This document shows, piece by piece, positions 9,565-18,724 of a DNA stretch of 64,000 nucleotides. How positions within the stretch are numbered: position 1 is the stretch's first letter; each line of letters begins with the position of its first letter. A model generated the notes under the pieces. That model had not been told where the DNA came from. It saw only the letters and a program-made list of their open reading frames with translations, and did no database searches. Made by a program: the position numbers and the translations under genes. The DNA is from an uncultured Acidobacteriia bacterium (GTDB taxonomy: Bacteria; Acidobacteriota; Terriglobia; Bryobacterales; Bryobacteraceae). The stretch spans positions 186,001 to 250,000 of the forward strand of contig CAINNJ010000049.1 in the NCBI GenBank assembly GCA_903851195.1. The letters run 5' to 3'.

Positions 9565-11519
9565 TTCTTCCTCCCGGCCGGACGCATCTGATTCCAGAAA
9601 ATAAACGTGCCTTTCACGTCGGAGATCACGATGTCCGGCGCTCCATCGCCATTCAGATCCGTGACGACGAACTGAGACCCCACGCCGGACCGGTTGTGGA
9701 TCAGTTCCGGCACGAATTCCGCGCCGCCCTCCGCCTTCGGATTGCGCACGGTCCGGTACCAATAGAGCACCGCCGGGCCGTCGGGATCGGGATCCAGATG
9801 GCTTTCCAGATGCGAGTAGAGGCGCTTGCCCGTGATCATGTCCGGAATACCGTCGCCATCCATGTCGGCGAACGCCAGCCCATGCGGTTCGGAAAACGCC
9901 ACGCCGCCTGCGTTTTTCGTGGAAAGATCGCCCATGATGTCGTGGCGCACGAACGAAATCGTGCCCTGCGCGTCCCGCTTTTGTTCGAACCAGGCGAGGC
10001 CCCAACCGTGCGCCGCAATGGCAGTCACCACGTCGGCCAGCCCGTCGCCATTCACGTCATACACGCCCATCTCCGCGCCACCCGTTCCGAAGGTGGCCTC
10101 ATGGAACTTCCAGAGCCCTTCGCCCGCGCCGTTCGCCGGCTGCTCCCACCACCCGCGGCTGTTCACGATATCCATGCGCCCGTCGCCGTTGATGTCGCCG
10201 ACGCCCATGCCGTGCGGAGCCGCCAGTCCCGGTTCCGAAATCGTGTGCACCTTCCAGGGCTTCGTGGCGTCCGCCGGATCGGGCTTCGCATAACACATCA
10301 CCGCGCCGGGTCCGGTGAACAGCACCTCGGGCTTGCCGTCGCCGTCGATATCCCGGAAGACTTCGATCTCCGAAGTCGCGTTCGGGATCACGTTGTAACG
10401 CTCCCAGCGCCGCTGCTCGCCCTTCGGATTCACATACAGAAAAACGGGCCGCGAATCGACCACCAGCAGGTCGGTCCAGCCATCGCCCGTGTAGTCGTAC
10501 GCGTGATAAACCATGCCTTCCGGGAAGTTACTGGTGGCGCTGTAACTGCGCGCCGCCGTGTATTCGTGGCGCTCCGTGTAAGCCGGGCCGGGATAGTAGA
10601 AAGGCCCCGCGATCACGTCGGGAATGCCGTCGTGAGTGACATCGCCCACCGTCGCTCCCCACGAGTAGAAAAAGTCGTTCAGCTGCTGCATGCGGAAGTG
10701 CTTCGACACCTCCTCCGCGGGCTCACGCTTGAAATTCAGATCTTTGAAAGAGATATCTTTGAACCGCACTTCGGACGTTCCCGCGACATGCAGCGCGACC
10801 GGGCCGTAGCCCGTCATGTGATCGTTCGTGGCCGTGTTGGAGAGCCCGCGGCGGCCGTTCAGCGTGAGCCAGACCATGTCCATATCGACAATCGCCTGCA
10901 CGGTGTTCCAGTCGTTTGACGTCAGCGAAGGACGTGGCGGAGCACCGCGCCCGCCCGCGCCCGCCGGCGGCGTTGCCGGGCGAGCGGGCGGTTTCGCCAA
11001 CTCTGCCTGGTACTCCGCGAGCGTGGGTGCGGGCCGCGCGAAACCCGGAACCTGCGCGCCACCATTGTTCCACGCGCCCGTCGCCATGCGCGCGAACTGC
11101 GCCGTGGCGCGCTCCAGTTTCGTGCGGCTCTTCTCCTTACCCTCGGCGCCGAGCACAACTTCGTAGCTGTCGGTGTCGCCATCACTCAGCGACACATAGA
11201 CACCTTTGAGACCGCCGTCGGCCGTCTTTTCGGCCCGCAACAGCAGGCCGGCATTGCACGCGCCGCCGCAGCGAAGCTCCGTGTAGAACTGAATATCCTG
11301 GTAACTCTTATCGAGCAGCAGCCAGCCGCCCTCCGGGCTTTTCGGGACGCCCGTGATCTCCCCGTTGTTCGCGCGCCACTCGGCCGCGCCCAGGGTCCGC
11401 AGACCGGCTACGGAAGAGCCCTTGAAAATGGTGTCGGGAACGAAGTCGTGCGTCGCCGCGAAGAGGACCGAAAGCAGCGCGGGAACGGCGACGAGGCCCG
11501 AAAGCAGGATTCTGTTCAA
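9561..11519 (-). CDS. secreted DUF1080 (LamG-like) and FG-GAP/VCBS repeat protein
   Basis: About 652 residues. A signal peptide is followed by a DUF1080/3-keto-disaccharide-hydrolase-like jelly-roll, roughly residues 25-260. A C-terminal propeller has at least five calcium-loop repeats of the type DxNxDGxxD, including DVNGDGLADVV, DINGDGRMDIV, DMDGDGIPDMI and DLNGDGAPDIV. Such proteins bind or process polysaccharide outside the cell. I place the start at the TTG at 11519 because AAGGAG lies eight bases upstream and a good signal peptide follows. A further 42 in-frame codons upstream do not look like protein. Coupling to the PQQ dehydrogenase suggests a shared role in sugar oxidation, which is inference. 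Confidence 0.82.
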   Translation of the reverse strand: MNRILLSGLVAVPALLSVLFAATHDFVPDTIFKGSSVAGLRTLGAAEWRANNGEITGVPKSPEGGWLLLDKSYQDIQFYTELRCGGACNAGLLLRAEKTADGGLKGVYVSLSDGDTDSYEVVLGAEGKEKSRTKLERATAQFARMATGAWNNGGAQVPGFARPAPTLAEYQAELAKPPARPATPPAGAGGRGAPPRPSLTSNDWNTVQAIVDMDMVWLTLNGRRGLSNTATNDHMTGYGPVALHVAGTSEVRFKDISFKDLNFKREPAEEVSKHFRMQQLNDFFYSWGATVGDVTHDGIPDVIAGPFYYPGPAYTERHEYTAARSYSATSNFPEGMVYHAYDYTGDGWTDLLVVDSRPVFLYVNPKGEQRRWERYNVIPNATSEIEVFRDIDGDGKPEVLFTGPGAVMCYAKPDPADATKPWKVHTISEPGLAAPHGMGVGDINGDGRMDIVNSRGWWEQPANGAGEGLWKFHEATFGTGGAEMGVYDVNGDGLADVVTAIAAHGWGLAWFEQKRDAQGTISFVRHDIMGDLSTKNAGGVAFSEPHGLAFADMDGDGIPDMITGKRLYSHLESHLDPDPDGPAVLYWYRTVRNPKAEGGAEFVPELIHNRSGVGSQFVVTDLNGDGAPDIVISDVKGTFIFWNQMRPAGRKK

Positions 11520-11659
11520 AGCGGGTACTCCTTTATCAAATGCCCGGGCCGCTCGTATGCGCATTACGAAACCGGGTGTGCGCGACGAACAAACCCGGAT
11601 AGAGATTATCACAACCGGCGCGCGGCTGGTATTCTGATCGGGCAAAGGGTTTCCACGTC

Positions 11660-12610
11660 ATGCGAACGCTTCTGTTAACGGCATTTTTCTGTGTGAGCAT
11701 CGTCCGCGCCGAGGTGCGCATCGGCATCGTCGGGACCGATACGTCCCACGTGGTGGCCTTTACGCGCGTGCTGAACGACGCCGCCAATCCCGACCACATC
11801 CCCGGCTTTCGCGTGGTGTCCGCCGTGAAAGGCGGCAGCCCGGACATCCCTTCGAGCGCGTCGCGCGTGGAAGAGTACGCGGGCGAAATTCACTCGAAAT
11901 GGAATGTGGAGCTGGTTCCCGATATCCCGTCTTTAGCCGGGAAAGTGGATGCCATTCTGCTGGAAAGCGTGGATGGCCGCGCGCATTTAAGGCAGGCCCG
12001 GCAGACCTTCGCGCTGCACAAGCCGGTTTTCATCGATAAGCCGCTCGCCTCCACGCTGGCGGACGCCCGTGAGATCGCGAGACTGGCGGAGGCCGAACAT
12101 GTCGCGTGGTTCAGTTCGTCCTCGCTGCGCTTCGGCGAACTGGTGCAGTCGGCCAAAATTCCGGATGCCGTCGGCGTTACCGTATGGGGTCCCGGCCCGG
12201 TGGAAGAACACCACGAACTCGATCTCTCCTGGTACGGCATCCATCCGGTGGAGATGTTGTTCACTTTGATGGGACCGGGCTGCGAAACCGTCACGCGTCT
12301 GTCCGGCGGCACCGACAGTAGCGGCACGGACGTGATCGCCTGCCGCTGGAAAGACGGCCGCCTCGGGACGGTTCGCGTGCTGCGGCCGAACGGCGGTTAT
12401 GGGGCGGTGTCGTTCGGCGCGAAGGAGATTCGGTACGGAAAGACGGACGTCCCGCCCTTCAGTTACGTGCTGTTGCTGAAACAGATCGCGCGCTTTTTCG
12501 AAACCGGCACGCCACCGGTGGCGAATGCCGAAACACTCGAAATCATGGCGTTCATGGACGCCGCGCAGCGCAGTAAGCAGGCAGGCGGCCAGCCGATGAA
12601 ACTTCGATAG
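11660..12610 (+). CDS. secreted Gfo/Idh/MocA-family oxidoreductase
   Basis: A 316-residue protein with a short signal peptide, residues 1-17, ending VRAEV. A Rossmann fold begins at VRIGIVGTDTSH. The family's EKP-type motif appears as IDKPLA near residue 115, and HxxE-like residues occur in GIHPVEML. Family members are NAD(P)-dependent sugar or cyclitol dehydrogenases. Secreted versions are common in Acidobacteria and Planctomycetes. It is divergent from the FG-GAP gene, with about 140 bp between the two starts serving both promoters. The nucleotide-binding glycine pattern is unusual (GTDTSH instead of GxGxxG), so cofactor use may differ. Substrate unknown. Confidence 0.82.
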   Translation: MRTLLLTAFFCVSIVRAEVRIGIVGTDTSHVVAFTRVLNDAANPDHIPGFRVVSAVKGGSPDIPSSASRVEEYAGEIHSKWNVELVPDIPSLAGKVDAILLESVDGRAHLRQARQTFALHKPVFIDKPLASTLADAREIARLAEAEHVAWFSSSSLRFGELVQSAKIPDAVGVTVWGPGPVEEHHELDLSWYGIHPVEMLFTLMGPGCETVTRLSGGTDSSGTDVIACRWKDGRLGTVRVLRPNGGYGAVSFGAKEIRYGKTDVPPFSYVLLLKQIARFFETGTPPVANAETLEIMAFMDAAQRSKQAGGQPMKLR

Positions 12611-12643
12611 AGTGGGGAGGTAGAATGTGGGAGAATCGTCCCC

Positions 12644-13201
12644 ATGCCTCTTGCCGACGACCTCTACAAGGCCCTTCTTGATGAGTCGAAGATGTATCGC
12701 GAAAAGGTTTCCGCGATTTGGCTGCAGAAGTTTACTGTACTCGGCGCCATCGTCGTGTTTGCCGCTGCGCGATCAGAGGTGATCGCCTCGAACCCGGGCC
12801 TGATCGCGGCGGCCATTCTGTCACTTCCACTGATCGCGCTCCTGCTGGATATCAAGTTGGGAGAATTCGGCATTCACGCCAACATTATCGACCACTTTAT
12901 CATCAGACATTTTCCTGAGCCCCCTGTTCTGGGCGAATGGGAGCGAACGAAATGGGGCCTGATCTCCAACTCTGACGAGCGCTTCTCGTTGGTTCGTTTA
13001 CGCTCGATTCTTACCGTGGCGGTCACGGTCATACCGACATGCGTCATCTCCGCGTTATCCGTTCTGGCCGCCAGACCCTTTCTTTTCGCTTCCGAACATG
13101 GAGGTCTCTATGGTTATCTCCGCGTTACGGTAATCATCTTCTGCGTTCTTTACCTGGCGGCCGGCCTGATCTCGGTTCCCCTGATTGTTTTTCGCCGGTA
13201 A
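12644..13201 (+). CDS. four-helix membrane protein, unknown function
   Basis: A 185-residue protein with four hydrophobic segments, near residues 30-48, 52-70, 121-141 and 157-180, and a soluble loop of about 50 residues between helices two and three. This is the common topology of small uncharacterised inner-membrane proteins. The ATG is preceded by a GGGAG-type ribosome site. It follows the oxidoreductase by 33 bases on the same strand and may be cotranscribed. I do not recognise a family and assign no function. Confidence 0.75.
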   Translation: MPLADDLYKALLDESKMYREKVSAIWLQKFTVLGAIVVFAAARSEVIASNPGLIAAAILSLPLIALLLDIKLGEFGIHANIIDHFIIRHFPEPPVLGEWERTKWGLISNSDERFSLVRLRSILTVAVTVIPTCVISALSVLAARPFLFASEHGGLYGYLRVTVIIFCVLYLAAGLISVPLIVFRR

Positions 13202-13260
13202 AATCCAGGCGCCCTCCATCAGGGCCGCAGCGGGCACGGGATCGAAAAGAGCTAAAATCG

Positions 13261-13550
13261 GTGTGTACATTGCCAACCCGATTTTACGTGGATACGGCGA
13301 CCGGGGCGCCGCACATATACAACCATCATGTGGACGAACATGAGGTTATCGACATTCTCGAAAAACCCGGCGAAGACCGCGCTGGCAGGGAAGGGTCCAG
13401 AATTGCCGTAGGACAGACGGCATCCGGAAGGTATCTGAAAGTCGTTTATTGCGCCCGAGCCCGAGGGCGTGTTCGTGATCACGGCCTATGATCTGACGGG
13501 AAAACCGCTTGCCGCATGCAAGAAGCGAATGTCGGAAGAAGCAGCAATGA
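13261..13550 (+). pseudogene. frameshifted BrnT/DUF4258-like small protein (toxin-like)
   Basis: The first frame encodes a domain of the BrnT/DUF4258 kind: TRFYVDTATGAPHIYNHHVD, then EHEVIDILEKPGEDRAGREG, then GQTASGRYLKVVY at 13411-13449. It then derails. Skipping the T at 13450 restores APEPEGVFVITAYDLTGKPL in the next frame. Around 13520-13532 a second one-base skip would give an ending RKKQQ with a TGA overlapping the next gene's ATG. The start is uncertain: GTG at 13261 or TTG at 13270. Either the gene is decayed or the sequence has two one-base insertion errors. Family assignment is by recollection of the motif pattern. Confidence 0.65.
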
Positions 13551-13741
13551 AGAACAATCAGTTACCGGAAGGATGGGACGAGAGCAGAGTAAAAAGAGTG
13601 ATTGCACATTACGACGAGCAGTCACCCGAAGAGGCATTGGCCGAGGACGAAGCCGGCGTCGCCCCCGCCGAAACCGTCATGAGCGTCCCGCACGACCTTG
13701 TCTCCAGGGTTCGGGAAATGATCGCGAAGCACCACGGCTAA
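13547..13741 (+). CDS. small antitoxin-like partner of the BrnT/DUF4258-like protein
   Basis: A 64-residue protein beginning MKNNQLPEGWDESRVKRVIA. It has an acidic middle (EEALAEDEAG) and ends in VREMIAKHHG. It resembles the small proteins commonly found immediately downstream of DUF4258-like toxins. A GGAAGA ribosome site lies nine bases before the ATG. In the sequence as given it is in frame with the tail of the broken toxin gene, so a fused 90-residue reading frame from 13469 also exists. The short form fits the family better. It would neutralise or regulate its partner if the pair is a toxin-antitoxin module, which is not proven. Confidence 0.6.
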   Translation: MKNNQLPEGWDESRVKRVIAHYDEQSPEEALAEDEAGVAPAETVMSVPHDLVSRVREMIAKHHG

Positions 13742-13753
13742 ACCGATCGGCAA

Positions 13754-13775
13754 GGCCGGCGCACCCGCGCCGGCC
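13754..13775. terminator. hairpin between convergent genes
   Basis: A perfect 9-bp stem (ggccggcgc / gcgccggcc) with loop accc sits between the stop codons of the antitoxin-like gene and the DinB gene. It is flanked by aa and cccctt. Its place between converging genes fits a bidirectional terminator. Confidence 0.6.
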
Positions 13776-13785
13776 CCCTTGAACC

Positions 13786-14343
13786 CTACGCGCCTGCCTG
13801 CGCCGCCGCCGCCCGCATCTGCGCAATCCGCTCTTCCATCTGCCGCGTCAGATGAGGCGTGACGCCAAGCAGCCGCTGCACCAGCATCAACTGCCCGCGG
13901 TGATGCATCTCGTGCTCCTTCGGGCCCATCAGCATTTCAAACCGCGATTTCACCGGCGGCGTCATCCCTTCCGGGTACGTAACCTGCTCAGCCAGAAACT
14001 CCTCCGACGCGCCGTCCAGAACCGCGGCGAATTTCTCGCCTTCGCTCCGCAGCAATTCCAGAATTTCGGCCTTCGTGCGCGGCACGGCCAATTCCCCGTG
14101 CAGCTCGCCCATCATTCCGAAGAAATCGAATCCCACCAGCGTGTCGCGTCGTTCCACCGCCTGGATCTGCACCTGCACCCGCGGCATCACCGCGATATGC
14201 ACCAGCGTCTCCGCCACGGAACGGCAACCCGCAGCCGGACGAAATCCGTAACTCTCTTCCGGAATTTCCCCCGCAATTTTGATCGTATTTTCCCGAACCG
14301 TGCGGAACGATCGCGCCAGCTCACTGGCGCCGTAAAAGGTCAT
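13786..14343 (-). CDS. DinB-family four-helix metalloprotein
   Basis: A 185-residue protein of the DinB/YfiT fold: four-helix bundles that bind a divalent metal through three histidines and often act as thiol-dependent transferases or have unknown function. Candidate ligands are the His in AETLVHIAV near residue 48 and those in GPKEHEMHHRGQL near residues 142-147, the typical second-site motif. Its ATG overlaps the stop codon of the RND pump gene by four bases, so it is the last gene of the efflux operon. Its role there, perhaps detoxification by conjugation, is inference. Confidence 0.82.
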   Translation of the reverse strand: MTFYGASELARSFRTVRENTIKIAGEIPEESYGFRPAAGCRSVAETLVHIAVMPRVQVQIQAVERRDTLVGFDFFGMMGELHGELAVPRTKAEILELLRSEGEKFAAVLDGASEEFLAEQVTYPEGMTPPVKSRFEMLMGPKEHEMHHRGQLMLVQRLLGVTPHLTRQMEERIAQMRAAAAQAGA

Positions 14344-17300
14344 GACTTTTCTTTCCCTCCCAGATAATAATGAACCGCCGGCGTCACCAGCAGCGACAGC
14401 ACCATCGACGCCAGAATGCCGCCAATCACCGCGATCGCCAGCGGCTGCAGCATCTGCGAACCCGCCCCGATCGCCAGCGACAGCGGAATCATCCCCGCCA
14501 CCGTCGCCATCGCAGTCATCAGAATCGGACGCAGCCGGCGTTCACCAGCCTCCATCATGGCATCGTGCGCGCTGTAACCTTCCGCGCGAAAACGCTGGTC
14601 CGCGTCGAGCAGCAGAATCCCGTTCTTCGCCACGATTCCGATCACCATGATCAGCCCCATGAAGGACGAAATATTGAACGTCGTCCCCGTGATCAGCAGC
14701 GCCAGAAACACGCCGGACGTGGACAGCAGCGCCGACGCCAGCACCGCGATTGGCGCCCCGAACGCGCCGAACTCGAACAGCAGCACCAGGAACACCAGCA
14801 CCACGGCCACGAACAGCACGAACAACAAATCGCGGAAAGACCGCTGCTGCTCCGCGTACGTGCCGCCATACACAACGCGAATCTCCGGCGGCAGCTTCAG
14901 CTCATCCACCGCCTTTTGCACCTCGATAATTCCCTTGCCCAGGCTGATCCCCTCGAACCGCCCCGTCACGCCCACCACGCGCTGCAGATTCTCCCGCCGC
15001 ACTTCCGTCTGCCCGGCCTGATCCTCGAACGTCGCGAGAGAACCAAGTGACGCGTTCTTGCCCGTCGAACTGACGATCATGGTGTTCTTCACCTCATCGA
15101 GATTCACGCGCGTGCTGTCGGGAAAACGCACGCGAATGGTGTACGACCGGTCGTTCACCACTACCGGCATCGTCGCCGGCTCACCCTGCAGAATCGCGCT
15201 GGCATCCAGTTCGATTTCCTGCGGCGTAAAGCCCGAACGCGCGGCCAGCACGGGGTCTACGCGCATAATCACGGCCGACCCGCTCACCGTATTCTCGATG
15301 CCGTTCTTCACGTCTTTCACCGTGGGAATTTTCTTAATGCGATCGCCCACCTTCGCCGCCCACTTCTTCAGCAGCGCCGGATCCTGCGCGAACAGCTTGA
15401 TCTCGATCGGCTCCGGCGAATTACTCAGATCGCCGATCATGTCCTGCAGCACCTGAATAAACTCGACATCGAGCTGCGGCCACGTATCGTTGATCTTCTT
15501 GCGAAGCTCGGAAATAATCTCATCGACAGGACGCCGCTCCCCCGCCGGCTTCAGCCGCACCAGAAAATCTCCGGTATTCGCTTCCGTTACCGCGGACAAG
15601 CCTAACTGCAGCCCGGTCCGTCGCGAAGTCCCCGCGACATCCGGCACCTTCGCGAGCAATTTCTCCACGCCCAGCAGCACCTCGTTCGTGTCCTTTAACG
15701 AAGACCCCGCCGGCATCAGATAATCGAGCACGAAGCCGCCCTCATCCATCTCCGGCAGCAGATCGCTGCCGAGCGACTGGTAACAGAAAAACGACACCGC
15801 CACCAGCCCCGCGCAGCCCAGCGCCAGCACCAGCGGACGCGCCAGAGCCACGCCCAGCACGCGGACATAGAACTTATTCAGCCGGCCCATCAGGCCGGTA
15901 GTCGGATGCGCATGAACATCCGCCACCGGCTCCCCGGCGCGCTTGCGACGCAGCAGGTAATGGCTGAGCGCCGGCGTCCACGTCAGCGCCAGCGCCAGTG
16001 ACGTCAGCAGCGAAGTTCCCACCGTCACGGCCAGCGCGCGGAAGAACGTCCCGGTCACGCCCGTAATGGAAACCAGCGGCAAAAACACCACAATCGGCGT
16101 AATCGTGGAACCTACCAGCGGCACGCGAATCTCGCTCAGCGCGCTCCGGATCGCATCCCCGCGCGACTGCCCCGAATCGCGGTGCATCACGATGTTTTCC
16201 ACCACCACAATCGCGTCGTCGATCACCAGCCCGACCGCCGCCGCCAGCCCGCCCAGCGTCATCAGATCGAAGCTCTCGCCCAGCCACCGCAGCACAATCA
16301 GCGTGATCGCGATGGTCGCCGGAATCACCAGCCCCGCCACAATGGAACTGCCCCAGTCCCGCAGGAAAAGCACCAGAATAATCGCCGCCAGCACCAGCCC
16401 GATCAGGATGGCGTCGCGCACGCTCGTGATCGAATCGCGCACCAACTGCGACTGGTCATAGAACGCCTGCAGCTTCACCCCCGGCGGCAGTGTGGCGCGA
16501 ATCGCATCCAGCTCCTTCGCCACCAGATCCGCCACCGCGACGGTGTTGCCCGCCGGCTGCCGGAACACGTTCAGCAGCACCGCCGGCTTCGCATTCGCCG
16601 TCACGATGGTATAAACCGGCATCACCGAAGGCGTCACGCGCGCCAGATCGCCGATACGAATCGGCACGCCGGCGGGCGAGGTCTTCACCACGATATTCGC
16701 GATCTCCGCCGGATTCCGCGTCTGGCTCGTCACCAGCGCGAGCGAGAGCTCATGGTTGTTCTCCAGCAGCCCCGGCGAATCGATCATGTTGCCGCGCGCG
16801 ATTGCATCCAGAATGCCCGGCACCGTGACCTGCGTCTCCAGCAGCTTCGCCGGGTCCGGCTCCACTTCGAACTCCGGCACCTGCCCGCCCTGGATCACCA
16901 CCATGGACACGCCGTTCACGCGGTTCAGCCGCGGCTTGATCGTGTAATTCGCGAGTTCCCACAGCGCGCTCTGCGGAATGGAATCCGACGTCAGGCTGTA
17001 GCCCAGAATCGGAAACGCCGCGAACGTCAGCCGGTTCGCCGTCAGCTTCGCGGTGGGCGGCAGCGTGGGCTGCACGCGCGCCAGCGCGGCGTTGACGAAC
17101 TCCAGCGTCTGGAACATATTCACGTTCCAGTTAAAAAACAGATTCACCTCGGCCGAGCCGCGGCTCGTCGTCGAGCGAACGGTCTCGAGGCCCGGCACGC
17201 TGTTCATGGCCTCTTCGATATTGCGCGTCACCGTCACCTGCATCTGGTCGATGGGAGACACGCCGTTATCCACGCCGACCACAATGCGCGGAAAATCAGT

Positions 17301-17444
17301 GGAGGGAAACACCGCCACCGGAATCGACAGCGCCAGATAAGCGCCCATGCCGACCAGCGCGACGATGAGAAAAATAATGGGCTTCGAGAACCGGGCTGTC
17401 CAGTGCTCATCGCCCGAACGGAGCGGCTGCTGCTGTTCGTCCAT
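14340..17444 (-). CDS. drug-type RND efflux pump (HAE1/MdtBC-like)
   Basis: A 1034-residue RND permease with the expected twelve-helix, two-periplasmic-domain layout. The proton-relay pair Asp409-Asp410 lies in GLVIDDAIVVVEN of TM4, as in AcrB and the MdtBC group, which marks it as a drug/solvent pump rather than a metal pump. The start codon overlaps the adaptor stop by one base (TAATG), showing tight coupling. With the adaptor and the TolC-like protein upstream it forms a complete tripartite efflux system spanning both membranes. Substrates unknown. Confidence 0.93.
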   Translation of the reverse strand: MDEQQQPLRSGDEHWTARFSKPIIFLIVALVGMGAYLALSIPVAVFPSTDFPRIVVGVDNGVSPIDQMQVTVTRNIEEAMNSVPGLETVRSTTSRGSAEVNLFFNWNVNMFQTLEFVNAALARVQPTLPPTAKLTANRLTFAAFPILGYSLTSDSIPQSALWELANYTIKPRLNRVNGVSMVVIQGGQVPEFEVEPDPAKLLETQVTVPGILDAIARGNMIDSPGLLENNHELSLALVTSQTRNPAEIANIVVKTSPAGVPIRIGDLARVTPSVMPVYTIVTANAKPAVLLNVFRQPAGNTVAVADLVAKELDAIRATLPPGVKLQAFYDQSQLVRDSITSVRDAILIGLVLAAIILVLFLRDWGSSIVAGLVIPATIAITLIVLRWLGESFDLMTLGGLAAAVGLVIDDAIVVVENIVMHRDSGQSRGDAIRSALSEIRVPLVGSTITPIVVFLPLVSITGVTGTFFRALAVTVGTSLLTSLALALTWTPALSHYLLRRKRAGEPVADVHAHPTTGLMGRLNKFYVRVLGVALARPLVLALGCAGLVAVSFFCYQSLGSDLLPEMDEGGFVLDYLMPAGSSLKDTNEVLLGVEKLLAKVPDVAGTSRRTGLQLGLSAVTEANTGDFLVRLKPAGERRPVDEIISELRKKINDTWPQLDVEFIQVLQDMIGDLSNSPEPIEIKLFAQDPALLKKWAAKVGDRIKKIPTVKDVKNGIENTVSGSAVIMRVDPVLAARSGFTPQEIELDASAILQGEPATMPVVVNDRSYTIRVRFPDSTRVNLDEVKNTMIVSSTGKNASLGSLATFEDQAGQTEVRRENLQRVVGVTGRFEGISLGKGIIEVQKAVDELKLPPEIRVVYGGTYAEQQRSFRDLLFVLFVAVVLVFLVLLFEFGAFGAPIAVLASALLSTSGVFLALLITGTTFNISSFMGLIMVIGIVAKNGILLLDADQRFRAEGYSAHDAMMEAGERRLRPILMTAMATVAGMIPLSLAIGAGSQMLQPLAIAVIGGILASMVLSLLVTPAVHYYLGGKEKS

Positions 17445-18721
17445 TATTTCTCGTCCTCATCCACATCGGCCGGAGGAGCCTCCACAATCTTGACCTTGGC
17501 CTTGTCCTCAAGCCCCAGGCCGCCGGCTACCACCACCTTTTCGCCTTCCTGCAGGCCCGTAGCGATCTGCACATTGTCGCCCTGGCGCACGCCGGTCGTG
17601 ATGCGGCGCTCATGCGCCAGATTGTCGTCCCCGATCACCATCACCTTCAGACCGCCCTCGTCGAAATTCAGCAGCGCCGCCGCCGGCACCAGAATTACGT
17701 CCTTCAGCGTCTCCGCCTTGATGGTCACGTGTACCGTGCCGCCTGGTTTGAGCTTCTCTCCGGGGTTCGGAGCCTGCACCCAGACCTCAATGGTTGTGGT
17801 GGAAGGATCGACAGCCGGGCTGACCACCGTAACCTTGCCCGCAATATCGCCCTCCGGCCCGGGAATCGTCGCCGGGCTGCCCACCTTAATCGATAGCGCC
17901 TCTTTCACCGGAATATTCGCGCGCGCCACAATCTGCGAAATATCCACGATGGAAACAATCGACGTGCCGCTCGCCGCCATCTCGCCCGGATACACGGGCC
18001 GATCCGCCACCACGCCCGCGATCGGGCTGCGAATCTCCGCGTAAGAGAGTTGCGCATTCAGACTTTCCAGATGCGCCTTCGCCGCATCCACCTGCGCCTG
18101 CGCGCTGCGCGTCTGCTCGCGCTGGCCCGTGGAATTGAGCGTCTGCAGATGGCGTTGCACCGTATCGAACTGGCTCTGCGCCTGCACCATGGCGACCTTC
18201 GCATCGTCCGCCATCTTCTGCGCCAGCGCGCCCTGCTTCACCAGTTCCACGCGGTTGTCATACAGGCGCTTCGCGGTCTCGAGCGACTGCTTCGCATAAT
18301 CCAGATCGGCCTGCGATTTCGTCTTCTCGTCCAGCATCGTCGCGCCCGTAGCCGCCACGTAATTCGCCTGCGCCTGCTCCAGCTGGCTCTTGCTCTCACT
18401 CGCCGCGGCGCTCAGGTCGCGGCTCTCCAGTTCAGCAAGTAACTGCCCCGCCTTTACGTGATCGCCGCGATTCACCAGCACGCGCTTCAGCGGCGAACTG
18501 ATCTTTGACGTCACATTCGCCTGATTAATCGGATAAAGCACCGCGTCCGACGTGACGATATGGTCGATGGGACCGCGCCGGGCTTCCTCGATCTGCACCG
18601 GGGTGGGAGCTTCGGTCTCGGCTGCCTTCTCTTTTTCCTTGCCGTGGCAGGAAATGAGCAGAAGGCAGGGCGTGAGCATCGCCACCAGAGCGGGCGACAG
18701 CGCTGCGTATTTCGCGTTCAT
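17444..18721 (-). CDS. RND efflux periplasmic adaptor lipoprotein (MFP family)
   Basis: A 425-residue membrane-fusion protein. The N-terminus is a lipoprotein signal with lipobox LISC and modified Cys25. Then come a biotinyl-lipoyl-like half (ITSKISSPLKRVLVNRGDHV region), a long coiled-coil hairpin of roughly residues 100-215 rich in Ala, Gln and Lys, the second lipoyl half (SYAEIRSPIAGVV), a beta-barrel domain and a C-terminal membrane-proximal domain. Adaptors bridge the inner-membrane pump and the outer-membrane channel. The gene lies between the TolC-like and pump genes, separated by three bases upstream and overlapping downstream. Confidence 0.93.
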   Translation of the reverse strand: MNAKYAALSPALVAMLTPCLLLISCHGKEKEKAAETEAPTPVQIEEARRGPIDHIVTSDAVLYPINQANVTSKISSPLKRVLVNRGDHVKAGQLLAELESRDLSAAASESKSQLEQAQANYVAATGATMLDEKTKSQADLDYAKQSLETAKRLYDNRVELVKQGALAQKMADDAKVAMVQAQSQFDTVQRHLQTLNSTGQREQTRSAQAQVDAAKAHLESLNAQLSYAEIRSPIAGVVADRPVYPGEMAASGTSIVSIVDISQIVARANIPVKEALSIKVGSPATIPGPEGDIAGKVTVVSPAVDPSTTTIEVWVQAPNPGEKLKPGGTVHVTIKAETLKDVILVPAAALLNFDEGGLKVMVIGDDNLAHERRITTGVRQGDNVQIATGLQEGEKVVVAGGLGLEDKAKVKIVEAPPADVDEDEK

Positions 18722-18724
18722 GAT

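Noticed and set aside
9565-10005. N-terminal extension of the PQQ dehydrogenase by 147 codons
   Set aside because: The extension overlaps the FG-GAP gene out of frame and lacks protein-like sequence; a signal peptide begins at 9564.
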